Part shown: positions 19,071 through 28,345 of the stretch, piece by piece | Layout of the letters: each line of letters starts with the position of its first letter | How positions within the stretch are numbered: the first letter of the stretch is position 1 | Source of the DNA: Kytococcus schroeteri | GTDB lineage: Bacteria; Actinomycetota; Actinomycetes; Actinomycetales; Dermatophilaceae | NCBI RefSeq assembly: GCF_042433515.1 | Contig: NZ_JBHLVH010000013.1 | Location: forward strand, 186,001 to 250,000 | Length of the DNA stretch: 64,000 nucleotides | Direction: 5' to 3' | Notes under the pieces: model-generated | Seen by the model: the letters and a program-made list of their open reading frames with translations, nothing else | Databases searched by the model: none | What the model was told of the DNA's origin: nothing | Translations under genes and position numbers: made by a program

Positions 19071-22000
19071 TCAGGCGGCGGCGCTCGCTGCCTGATACAT
19101 GTCGGCGGGCAAGGGGCGGTCGAGCTCCCAGATGACGGACATGGGCGCCGACCCCTCCGAGGACCGGTAGCGGGCCGTTCCCAGGCACATGAATCCGGGC
19201 GTGTGCCCGAACTCGTCGCGCGTACTGGTGGTGCGTGCAAAGAGCACGACGTGGCTGCCCTGCTCCTGGTGGTGGATGTACCGCTGACCAGTGGGGCTGA
19301 TGGGCGTGGTCCGCGACTGGGATTGCCAGTGGAAGACCTCGGGGCCCATGGCGTAGTCGTGGTACATCGTGCTGGGTGAGAACAGGGCGTCCGACTTCTT
19401 GAGCGTGACGAGCAGGGCGTCGGTCTGCCAGGTGGGCGACCAGTAGACCCCTTCACGATGGCTGATGGTCTGGCTCGCCTCGGCGGTCTGATCCAACGCC
19501 GCGAGGATCTCTTCGCGCGCATAGGTGGCGTGCGAGGCCAGACCGGTTGCGCTCAACGGCCCGGGGAGGGGTTGCGAAACGTGCCGGATGCGGTCTTCAG
19601 CGATGTCGAGAATAGCTAGGAACTCGTCGCAGGCAGGGCGGCAGGAGGCCAGGTGCGCCAAGCCGTCGGCCCACGTGGTGCGGCCGCCCTTGGGCCAGAC
19701 GATGCCGTGGAGCATGCGGCCGAACCGCTGCAGCTCCGGCGACGCAGCACCGTAGGCAGGCGCATCCGCAGAGAGCCAGGCACGGTAGGCGTCGAGGCGC
19801 GCGCGGTCGTCAACGCGGAAGAACATGTGCCGCCGTCGCAGCAGTTCTGCCTCATCTGGCGTGGTCCGATCGTCCACGCTGAGCCCCGCCTGCCGACGCA
19901 GGTCGGTCCACGAGGCATTCTTCACCAGACGTTCTGCCTCGGTTCCGAGCGCATCAGCGAAATCCGCCAAGGAGATGTCGCTGTAGGCCCTCAGGGAGGC
20001 GACGAGACGTGGCTTGTTGAGTGTCAGCGAGGCCTTGAGCGAGCTGATGACCTCGTCGTAGGTGACGTCGTCGAGCACGATCTGACTGCCTGCCGGAAGT
20101 AGCGGAAAGCCGTGTTCCGCATGCTTCTGGAGCTCGCCTCGAGTGGCTCCGGTCATGGCCATAAAGCGACGCTCCAGACGGAAGCCCTCATGCTGGTGGC
20201 CTACAAAGTCCAGTGCCGTCAGCACCGCCTTGCTGGGGTGTCGGCGTAGTCCGCGGCCCAGCTGCTGCAGAAAGATGGTGGCGCTGTCGGTGGGGCGGAG
20301 GAAGAGGACCGTGTCGACCTGCGGGATGTCCACGCCCTCGTTGAAGAGGTCTGCCGTGAAGATCGCGCAGATGTCACCGCTGATGAGGGCTGCACGAGTC
20401 TCGGCGCGCTGCTCCGCAGAGGACTCACCAGTGAGGGCTCGCGCGGGGAGGCCAGCCTCGGTGAACACGGCGGCCATGAAACGGGCGTGGTCGACGCCCA
20501 CGCAGAATCCGATCGCGCGCATCTGTCGCGGGTCGGCGACCTTGTCTCGCACCGCCTTGAGGATGATGCGCGCCCGGGCCTGGTTGCCGGTGTAGAGTGC
20601 CGTCAGCTGGTCGGTGTCGTAGGAGCCTCGCTGAAATCGCACCTGGGTCAGGTCGGTCGAATCTGCGATGCCGAAATAGTGGAAGGGCGCGAGGAGATCG
20701 CCGGCGAGGGCATCCCACAGCCGCAACTCGAACGCGGTCCGTCCGTCGAAGTAGGCATCCTGCACGCGGACGCCGTCGGCACGTTCAGGCGTTGCGGTCA
20801 GGCCGAGCATCTCCCGCGGGGTGAAATGGTCCAGCACCCGTCGGTACGTGGCGGCCTCGGCGTGGTGGAACTCGTCGACGATCACCACGTCAAAGTGATC
20901 CGCGGGCAGGTCCTCTACGTTGCCGCTCAGACTCTGCACCGTGGCAAAGACGTGGTCCCATCGCGTGGGCTGCCGACCAAACCCGTAGATCTCACCAAAG
21001 GTGCCGTCCCCGAGAATCTCGCGGAAGGTGCGCCGGGCCTGGTCGAGGATCTCCAAGCGGTGGGCGATGAAGAGCAGACGCGGAGGCCTGGTCGAGGCCT
21101 CGGACAGGTTGCGATAGTCAAAGGCCGCCACCACCGTCTTGCCTGTCCCGGTGGCCGCCACCAGAAGGTTCCGATGGCGGTCGTGGACCACGCGTTCGGC
21201 CTCGAGGGCGTCCAGCATCTCCTGCTGGTACGGATACGGCCGGTGGCGGAGTCCCGAGAGGTCCATGACCAATTCGCTCGAGGTCTTGCCGCCCGCCATG
21301 AGCAGTGCCTCGTCGAGGCGCTCGCCGTCCTCAGCGGGGTCGTAGTCCTCAAAACTGGGGTCATTCCAGTACGAGTCAAAGGTGGCGCGAAACTTCTCCA
21401 AGAGGTGGGGAGTACCGGCCTGCGTGATGCGCACGTTCCATTCCAGACCGTCGAGCAGCGCGGATCGGGACAGGTTGGACGAGCCGACATACGCCGTGTG
21501 GAAACCGGTCCTGCGGCGGAACATCCACGCCTTGGCGTGCAGACGCGTTGAGCGAGACTCGTAGTGCACCTTGACCTGGGCGCCGAATTCCTGGACGAGC
21601 CAGTCCAGCGCGCGACGCTCCGTGGCTCCCATGTAGGTGGTGGTGATGATGCGGAAAGGCACTCCGGCCTGCGCGATGGGGCGCAGCTCGCGCTCCATGG
21701 TGCGTAGACCCGCAAACTTGATGAAGGCGCACAACAAGTCGACCTCGTCGGCGCTGTCGAGCTCCCGGGAGATTTCCATACCCATCGACGGCTCACCGTG
21801 GGCGTTGGTCAACAGCGTGGACTCGCCGAGTGGGGTGTTCGGGCCGGTTCGATAACGCGGCGCCAGGCCGATCGCCGGGGGCGTGATGACAGAGACGAGT
21901 CGTTCGAGCCGGTCGCCAGCGGGTGCTTCGTCTTCCGCCTCGATGACCTCGGCCACCGCCTCGACCAGCGCGGCGCGGTCGGCGCCAGCCTTTCGCTGTG

Positions 22001-22166
22001 CCAGAGCGCGCCGCAGCGCCGCCGTGAGGTGGGTGACCGCGAACTCCACCTCGTCGTCACCGGAGACGGGCTCGTGGTGCACGTCCGCCTCGACAGATGC
22101 GAGGTGACCGTGCAGCGCACGGGTGACGAGCTGGTCGTAGCGGCCGTCGGGCAGGGCGTCGGTCAT
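19071..22166 (-). CDS. PLD-DEAD/DEAH helicase-DUF3427 protein (defence-associated type)
   Basis: A 1031-residue protein with three recognisable parts. First is a phospholipase-D-like nuclease module (about residues 130-270) with His210-x-Lys212 in LHAKAWMF and GSSN at 228-231; the usual HKD aspartate is not at its expected spacing. Second is a superfamily 2 helicase: Walker A ATGTGKT (338-344), DEFHH (431-435), TATP (457-460) and a motif VI with QQLGRGLRRH (near 635). Third is a long C-terminal region of the DUF3427 type ending in a beta-rich domain. This architecture is often seen near restriction or phage-defence genes. The gene is clearly richer in A/T than its neighbours and breaks the strong GC bias at third codon positions, which suggests recent transfer. 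The function here is inferred. Confidence 0.88.
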   Translation of the reverse strand: MTDALPDGRYDQLVTRALHGHLASVEADVHHEPVSGDDEVEFAVTHLTAALRRALAQRKAGADRAALVEAVAEVIEAEDEAPAGDRLERLVSVITPPAIGLAPRYRTGPNTPLGESTLLTNAHGEPSMGMEISRELDSADEVDLLCAFIKFAGLRTMERELRPIAQAGVPFRIITTTYMGATERRALDWLVQEFGAQVKVHYESRSTRLHAKAWMFRRRTGFHTAYVGSSNLSRSALLDGLEWNVRITQAGTPHLLEKFRATFDSYWNDPSFEDYDPAEDGERLDEALLMAGGKTSSELVMDLSGLRHRPYPYQQEMLDALEAERVVHDRHRNLLVAATGTGKTVVAAFDYRNLSEASTRPPRLLFIAHRLEILDQARRTFREILGDGTFGEIYGFGRQPTRWDHVFATVQSLSGNVEDLPADHFDVVIVDEFHHAEAATYRRVLDHFTPREMLGLTATPERADGVRVQDAYFDGRTAFELRLWDALAGDLLAPFHYFGIADSTDLTQVRFQRGSYDTDQLTALYTGNQARARIILKAVRDKVADPRQMRAIGFCVGVDHARFMAAVFTEAGLPARALTGESSAEQRAETRAALISGDICAIFTADLFNEGVDIPQVDTVLFLRPTDSATIFLQQLGRGLRRHPSKAVLTALDFVGHQHEGFRLERRFMAMTGATRGELQKHAEHGFPLLPAGSQIVLDDVTYDEVISSLKASLTLNKPRLVASLRAYSDISLADFADALGTEAERLVKNASWTDLRRQAGLSVDDRTTPDEAELLRRRHMFFRVDDRARLDAYRAWLSADAPAYGAASPELQRFGRMLHGIVWPKGGRTTWADGLAHLASCRPACDEFLAILDIAEDRIRHVSQPLPGPLSATGLASHATYAREEILAALDQTAEASQTISHREGVYWSPTWQTDALLVTLKKSDALFSPSTMYHDYAMGPEVFHWQSQSRTTPISPTGQRYIHHQEQGSHVVLFARTTSTRDEFGHTPGFMCLGTARYRSSEGSAPMSVIWELDRPLPADMYQAASAAA

Positions 22167-22265
22167 GCGGGGCAGCTTGCCAGCTCCCCGCGACAACTTC
22201 ACCGCCCCTGACCCCACCCCACGGTCGGACCTTGCCCCGTAAGGCCGTGGGCGACAATCCACCCC

Positions 22266-22886
22266 ATGGCCGTGGACCCCAACCAGATGACCCCGCAGGC
22301 GTACCTGGAGTACCTCAACGCCGAGTCCGCCCGCCGCCGGCAGGAGCAGGCCGCCCGCATGCTCGGTGACCGCGCCACCGCCACGGCGCAGCCCGCCAGC
22401 TCCGAGGCCACCACCGGCGTGGTCGTCGACGGCGCCGGCAGCGCCACCACGGTGCCGTCCATGCCCCAGGCCCGCCACGGCATCGAGAGCCCGGCCGCCA
22501 CCACGCCCACGCTCAACCCCACCACCACCGAGGGCGAGCAGCCCCAGACCGTGGCCGAGCGCCTGGGCTCCCCGGGGCACTGGTTCTGGGGCGCGGTCTG
22601 GGCCGCCCTGGCCGGTACCGCCTCGTGGTTTATGCCGGGCGTGGGCCAGCTCCTCACCGGCCGGTGGTTCACCGCGTTCCTGCTGTTCTTCGCCTACGAC
22701 GACCTGGCCGACTGGGTGGGCTCCTCCACCTGGCTGGCCGACGCCACCGGGCAGACCCCCGACACCCTGCGCAGCTGGCTGCCGTGGGTGGTGGTGGCCC
22801 ACGCCGCCCTCGCCGCACTGCGCTCCACCTTCGCCCCCAAGAACCCCGCCACGCCGTCCCAGGAGGACGACGCGGCGGGGGAGTGA
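22266..22886 (+). CDS. Membrane protein with TM2-like motif, unknown
   Basis: A 206-residue protein. The first 90 residues are polar and Ala/Thr-rich; the start MAVDPNQMTPQAYLEYLNAE is helical and charged. Two or three membrane segments follow, with MPGVGQLLTGRWFTAFLLFF near residue 122, which recalls the PGxGQxxxGR turn of TM2-like proteins. It diverges from the helicase gene with a 99-base spacer. No function can be assigned. Confidence 0.6.
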   Translation: MAVDPNQMTPQAYLEYLNAESARRRQEQAARMLGDRATATAQPASSEATTGVVVDGAGSATTVPSMPQARHGIESPAATTPTLNPTTTEGEQPQTVAERLGSPGHWFWGAVWAALAGTASWFMPGVGQLLTGRWFTAFLLFFAYDDLADWVGSSTWLADATGQTPDTLRSWLPWVVVAHAALAALRSTFAPKNPATPSQEDDAAGE

Positions 22887-22928
22887 CCGACCACCGGCCG
22901 GCGGGGAGCACGCCCCGCCGGCCGGACC

Positions 22929-23555
22929 TCATCGACGTGACCGGTGCGAGGGTCCGGCGAAGGTGTCCACCGGCCCCCAGGGTGTCTGCGTGGGCGGCAT
23001 CGGCGCAGGGTGCCGCCCCGGCCGCACCCCACCCGGAGTGTGCGTCAGGCCCGCCACCGCCCGGTCGTGCCCCGCCAGCCACAGCACGGCACCCACCACC
23101 AGCACCACCCCGGAGCCCATGCCCACCAAGATGCCGACGGCCGTCCCACCCAGGCCCAGCAGCACCGCGCCGAGCGGCACCGCATCGGTCATCCACACCG
23201 TGCCGCCGACGCAGTCCACCTCGTGCGCGCCCGAGCTCTCCACGGTGAACGCTCCCCGCAGAGCCACGTCGGAACCCACCACGCGGCGGTCGTAGGACTC
23301 GGCAGCCACCGGCAGCGAGCGGTCGTCGGGCCCCACCACGCGGCACTGCGCGTCCGGCGACGCCTCCCGCGGTGCCACGAGCAGGTGGCGGTCGCCGGCC
23401 CGCAGCTGAACGGTCTCACCGGTCACCACCGGGCGGTGCACGTCGGCCGCGGCCGTGGCACCCGACATGCCCACCGCCCCCAGCACCATGAGCGCCACCG
23501 CGCCCAGCACCCCCAGGGCGCCCAACGTGGTCAGAACCCTTCCCCAAGCCCTCAT
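22929..23555 (-). CDS. Two-TM protein with two-cysteine outer domain (paralogue 1)
   Basis: A 208-residue protein: short basic start, membrane segment (LGALGVLGAVALMVLGAVG), then an outer domain of about 100 residues with one cysteine in AQCRVVGPDD and another in HEVDCVGG. A second membrane segment and a Pro-rich tail follow. The same plan and cysteine contexts recur in the genes at 23950 and 32889, so the three are paralogues of one unnamed family. The two cysteines probably form a disulfide outside the membrane. Start ATG 23555 has GGGAGGG just upstream on the minus strand. Confidence 0.7.
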   Translation of the reverse strand: MRAWGRVLTTLGALGVLGAVALMVLGAVGMSGATAAADVHRPVVTGETVQLRAGDRHLLVAPREASPDAQCRVVGPDDRSLPVAAESYDRRVVGSDVALRGAFTVESSGAHEVDCVGGTVWMTDAVPLGAVLLGLGGTAVGILVGMGSGVVLVVGAVLWLAGHDRAVAGLTHTPGGVRPGRHPAPMPPTQTPWGPVDTFAGPSHRSRR

Positions 23556-23721
23556 CAGACCCTCCCGTGCGTCGATCCGTGCGCTGCTCCGTGTGCCTCC
23601 CACGGTGTCACCGGCGTCGCACAGACCCCCTCACCCCGATGGGGGAAGCCCCACCTCCAGCCCCGCGCGCCGGTGCACCGCCGGGCGGACCAGCTCCCCG
23701 CCGCGCCCCGCACCCACGGCG

Positions 23722-23755
23722 GAGGCCCCGCCCACCCGAGGGTGTGCGGGGCCTC
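23722..23755 (-). terminator. Hairpin in the 394-base gap 23556-23949
   Basis: GAGGCCCCGC (23722-23731) pairs with 23746-23755, and an inner CACC/GGTG extends the stem. It sits 3' of the gene remnant at 23781 and upstream of the gene ending at 22929. The rest of the gap (23556-23720) shows nothing recognisable. Confidence 0.5.
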
Positions 23756-23780
23756 GCCGCCCAGAGGGCGCGGTGCACGC

Positions 23781-23897
23781 TCAGGCGCGGTAGGCCGCCC
23801 ACTGGGCGTGCATGCGGCTCACATGCCCGGGGTGAAGCCGGTCGTGTGCGCGGACGAGCGGGTATGTGCCGTCGAAGGCAGGCGGGTCCCAGCGCGC
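23781..23897 (-). pseudogene. Possible 3' remnant of a decayed gene
   Basis: On the minus strand a 38-codon frame reads RWDPPAFDGTYPLV... and ends HAQWAAYRA, then stop. It has strong G/C preference at third positions, like real genes in this window, but the codon just before it is a stop and there is no plausible start. A hairpin follows its stop. It looks like the surviving tail of a lost gene. The family was not recognised, and chance coding in GC-rich DNA is not excluded. Confidence 0.25.
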
Positions 23898-23949
23898 TCA
23901 CCGAGCGACGTGACCAACTCATTGCACGATCTGCATGCGTTCCCGCGCA

Positions 23950-24561
23950 TCACTCCCAGGGGGCGCGGTGCGCCGGGGGAGGCGGGGCCGACTGGCCGTA
24001 GGGGGAGGGCTGGACAGGCTGGCCGTACCCGCCGCCGTACCCGCCCGGGTGGCGCGGTCGGTTCTCCCGCCCGGCCCCCACCACCCACAGGACGATCCCC
24101 AGCACCAGGGCCAGCCCCGCGCCGAGGCCCACCGGCACTGCGGCCAGGAGGCCCATACCGGACACCCCCAGGGTGGTCAGCGAGACGGCGTCGGTGAAGT
24201 GGACGTCCGGGTCGGTGCAGCGCACCGTGTGGGGGCCGTCGGCAGTCACGGTGATGCCCCCGGCCAGGCCCACCAGGTCCTCGGCGATGGCCACCTGGTC
24301 CTCCGTGGGCTGCGTGGACACCTCCCGACCGTCGGGCCCCTCCACGGTGCACGAGACCGGGCTGCCCTGCCCGAGGCGGGTGGTGAGCAGGTGCTCGTCG
24401 CCGGCGTGCAGCTCCCGGGTGATGCCCGAGCCCACCTCCTGGCCCGCCTCGATGGTCCCGACCGCGCGGCTCGCACCGACCACCGAAACGACCCCCAGCG
24501 CCACGGCCACCAGGCCGCCGAGCACCCCCAGCACCACGAAGACCTGCCCCACCCGCTTCAT
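23950..24561 (-). CDS. Two-TM protein with two-cysteine outer domain (paralogue 2)
   Basis: A 203-residue relative of the genes at 22929 and 32889. Order: MKRV start, membrane segment (about residues 7-28), outer domain with cysteines in VSCTVEGPDG and HTVRCTDPD, membrane segment (about 128-160), and a Gly/Tyr/Pro/Gln-rich cytoplasmic tail (GGYGGGYGQ, SPYGQSAPPP). The tail resembles that of the 32889 protein more than that of the 22929 protein. It may be an envelope-stress or cell-wall accessory protein, but no role is known. Confidence 0.72.
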   Translation of the reverse strand: MKRVGQVFVVLGVLGGLVAVALGVVSVVGASRAVGTIEAGQEVGSGITRELHAGDEHLLTTRLGQGSPVSCTVEGPDGREVSTQPTEDQVAIAEDLVGLAGGITVTADGPHTVRCTDPDVHFTDAVSLTTLGVSGMGLLAAVPVGLGAGLALVLGIVLWVVGAGRENRPRHPGGYGGGYGQPVQPSPYGQSAPPPPAHRAPWE

Positions 24562-24706
24562 CGCCGTCCTCCTTCGTCACCGGCCGTCACCGGCCCTCGT
24601 CGAGTCGTCGGGGCGAGCGTCGCACCCGGCGCCGGCGTGCCGGCCGGTGCCGTGGGTGGAACCGGCCCTGCCACCGCCCCGGCGGGCACCGCCCACGGTC
24701 GGAGGA

Positions 24707-25999
24707 TCAGAGCAGCTCGAGCAGCTGTTGGGCCGCCAGGTAGGCGAACAGCGCCGCGCACACCACCAGCATCGCGTTGCTCAGCCACCGGTTGCGCCAC
24801 GCCGCCGGCGTGCGGTCGGTGTTGAGGATCCACAGCAGCGTGATGGCCAGGAAGGGCATGAAGAAGGCGCCCAGCACGCCGTAGGCGAGGATCAGCCAGA
24901 CCGGCTTGCCGAGGAACATCATGACCATCGGCGGAAAGGTCAGCCACAGCACGAAGGCCGTGTACCAGCGTCCGCCGGCTTGGCGGTCCGGGTGGTCCTC
25001 GGGCTTGCCCAGGGCGTCACCGGCGAAGTCCGCGAACATCATCGACACGCCGTTCCACACGCCGATGAGGGAGCTCATGGCCGCCGCCCAGAAGCCCACC
25101 AGGAAGAGCGTGCCCACCGCGCGGCCGTAGCGGTCGGCGAGCACGTCCGAGAGCTGCAGCAGGCCCTTGTCGCCCGAGCCCACCGACTGGGTGCTGGAGT
25201 ACAGCAGCTCGGCACCCACGATGAGCGTGGAGATGACGAAGATGCCGGTGACCACGTAGGCCACCGTGTTGTCCGTGCGCATGAGCCGCATGTGCGCCGG
25301 GGTGGTCCAGCCCTTCTCGCGGATCCAGTAGCCGTAGGCCGCCAGCGTGATGGTGCCGCCGACGCCGCCGGCCACCGAGAGCAGGTTCACCAGGCCACCG
25401 GCGGGCACCTGCGGCACCAGCCCCCGCAGCAGCTCCGGCAGGTTGGGCAGGGTGAACGCGGCCGCGGCCACCATCACCACGAACATGACGCCCACCAGGG
25501 CCGCGCAGACCTTCTCGAAGACGTCGTAGCGGCTCAGCAGCACCAGGGCTGCGCCCAGCAGGCCCGAGACGATGCCCCACCACGCCACCGACAGGCCCGG
25601 GAAGAGGGCGTGCAGCGGGATGCCGGTGCCGGCCATGGCCGCCGCGCCGTAGACGAAGCCCCAGATGACGATGTACGGCGCGAAGTACCAGCTGGTCCAC
25701 CGGCCCAGGCTGCGCCACCCCTCGTAGATGGTGTGCCCGGTGGCCAGGCTGTAGCGGCCGGCGCCCTCCACGAGCGCGATCTTGAGCACGCAGCCCACGA
25801 CCACCGCCCACAGCAGGGCGTAGCCGTACTTCTGGCCGGCGATGACGGTGGCCACCAGGTCGGCGGCGCCCACTCCCGTGGCCGCGACCACCAGGCCGGG
25901 GCCGATGAGGGAGAACCCGCGGCGCTGCTCGACGCGGCCGGAGGCGTCGGTGGCGGGGGTGCCGGCGGTGGGCGGGGTGTCAGGGGCGGCGTGGCTCAT
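24707..25999 (-). CDS. Nramp-superfamily transporter lacking the canonical metal-site motif
   Basis: A 430-residue protein with about 11 membrane segments and the Nramp/MntH fold pattern (FSLIGPGLVVAATGVGAADL at the first segment). Canonical Nramp transporters bind metal through DPGN in segment 1 and an MPH-type motif in segment 6. Here segment 1 has GVGAAD and segment 6 has GGTITLAAYGYWIREKGW, so both sites differ. It belongs to the divergent actinobacterial branch commonly annotated as Nramp family, and its substrate is uncertain. The ATG start at 25999 is clear. It ends 145 bases after (upstream on the map) the paralogue at 23950-24561, with no named gene between. Confidence 0.78.
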   Translation of the reverse strand: MSHAAPDTPPTAGTPATDASGRVEQRRGFSLIGPGLVVAATGVGAADLVATVIAGQKYGYALLWAVVVGCVLKIALVEGAGRYSLATGHTIYEGWRSLGRWTSWYFAPYIVIWGFVYGAAAMAGTGIPLHALFPGLSVAWWGIVSGLLGAALVLLSRYDVFEKVCAALVGVMFVVMVAAAAFTLPNLPELLRGLVPQVPAGGLVNLLSVAGGVGGTITLAAYGYWIREKGWTTPAHMRLMRTDNTVAYVVTGIFVISTLIVGAELLYSSTQSVGSGDKGLLQLSDVLADRYGRAVGTLFLVGFWAAAMSSLIGVWNGVSMMFADFAGDALGKPEDHPDRQAGGRWYTAFVLWLTFPPMVMMFLGKPVWLILAYGVLGAFFMPFLAITLLWILNTDRTPAAWRNRWLSNAMLVVCAALFAYLAAQQLLELL

Positions 26000-26104
26000 G
26001 GGGACTCCATCGCGACGGGAGAGGGGAGGGCAGCACCCTACGACGGAGCGTGTCCCGGGTCACATGGGTCTGGTGCGAGGACGAGGACCGGCCGGGCGGG
26101 AGGG

Positions 26105-26686
26105 TCAGGCGGTGGTCGCGGCCTCGACCAGGGTGGTGGCGGTGTCCTCGGCGGCCTCGATGGCGTCGTCGGCCGGGCCGCGCAGCATCAGGGCGAGCAT
26201 GCCCTCGTAGGCCACCTCCACCCGGTCGGCCAGGCGCTCGGCTGCGGCGTCGTCGTGGGGCAGCAGCTCGGCGGCGGCCGCGGTGAGGCGGGCGCGCAGC
26301 CGGGTGCGGTCCTCCTCCAGCACCGCGGCCACGGGGGCGGCGGGGGCGGGCTGCGCCGAGGCCGTGGCGTGGAAGGAGCACCAGCGCTCGCGGAGCCGGC
26401 CGTGGTGGTACTCGCGCATGGCCATGAAGACCGAGAGCATCCGCTCGGTGGGGGTGTGCGCCGCCTCCCAGTGGGCGTCCCACACCTCCGTCCACACCTC
26501 CAGGCGGCGCTCCAGGGCTGCCGCCAGTAGGCCGTCCTTGCTCCCGAAGTGTGCGTACATGCTCGAGGGGGAGGCGCCGGCCTCGCGCAGGAGGGCGTCC
26601 ACCGGGGTGCTCACCGACCCGTCGACGAACATCATGCGGGTCGCGACCTCGAGGAGGCGCTCGCGGACGGGGGTCTTGGCAGCCAT
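26105..26686 (-). CDS. TetR-family regulator (bet-flanking paralogue 1)
   Basis: A 193-residue TetR repressor. The helix-turn-helix lies in residues 5-55 (RERLLEVATRMMFVDGSVS, then VDALLREAGASPSSMYAHFG, then SKDGLLAAALERR). It diverges from betB across 103 bases holding a tandem dyad operator, so it probably represses betB-betA-betT and itself in response to choline or a pathway intermediate, as BetI does in proteobacteria. A paralogue of identical length lies at the other end of the operon (32167). Sequence outside the DNA-binding domain is not obviously BetI, so the name is withheld. Confidence 0.85.
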   Translation of the reverse strand: MAAKTPVRERLLEVATRMMFVDGSVSTPVDALLREAGASPSSMYAHFGSKDGLLAAALERRLEVWTEVWDAHWEAAHTPTERMLSVFMAMREYHHGRLRERWCSFHATASAQPAPAAPVAAVLEEDRTRLRARLTAAAAELLPHDDAAAERLADRVEVAYEGMLALMLRGPADDAIEAAEDTATTLVEAATTA

Positions 26687-26715
26687 GGCGCAGAGGGTAG
26701 CCCTGGGAGGGGCAA

Positions 26716-26753
26716 TTGCATAACGTGCGTTCTGAAGGAACGTGCGTTACGTT
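26716..26753 (+). promoter_or_regulatory. betB promoter with tandem TetR operator
   Basis: AACGTGCGTT occurs twice, at 26722-26731 and 26739-26748, 17 bases apart. Each copy is an inverted repeat (AACG-TG-CGTT), and together they form a larger near-palindrome over 26721-26749. A -10-like TACGTT (26748-26753) overlaps the second copy, and the -35 region would fall on the first. Such a layout lets a bound TetR dimer pair block RNA polymerase. It lies 37 bases before the betB GTG. Confidence 0.65.
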
Positions 26754-26789
26754 TGGTGCAGACCTTCCCCGCTCACCAGGAGGCACGAC

Positions 26790-28280
<1,491 letters not shown>

Positions 28281-28345
28281 GCCACCCCGGCCGGCCCACC
28301 GGCCCCCATCGACACCACAGACCACACCGACCCGTGAGGAGAACC

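Noticed and set aside
26742..26789. Longer betB start at 26742
   Set aside because: It would begin inside the operator/promoter and lacks a binding site; AGGAGG precedes GTG 26790.
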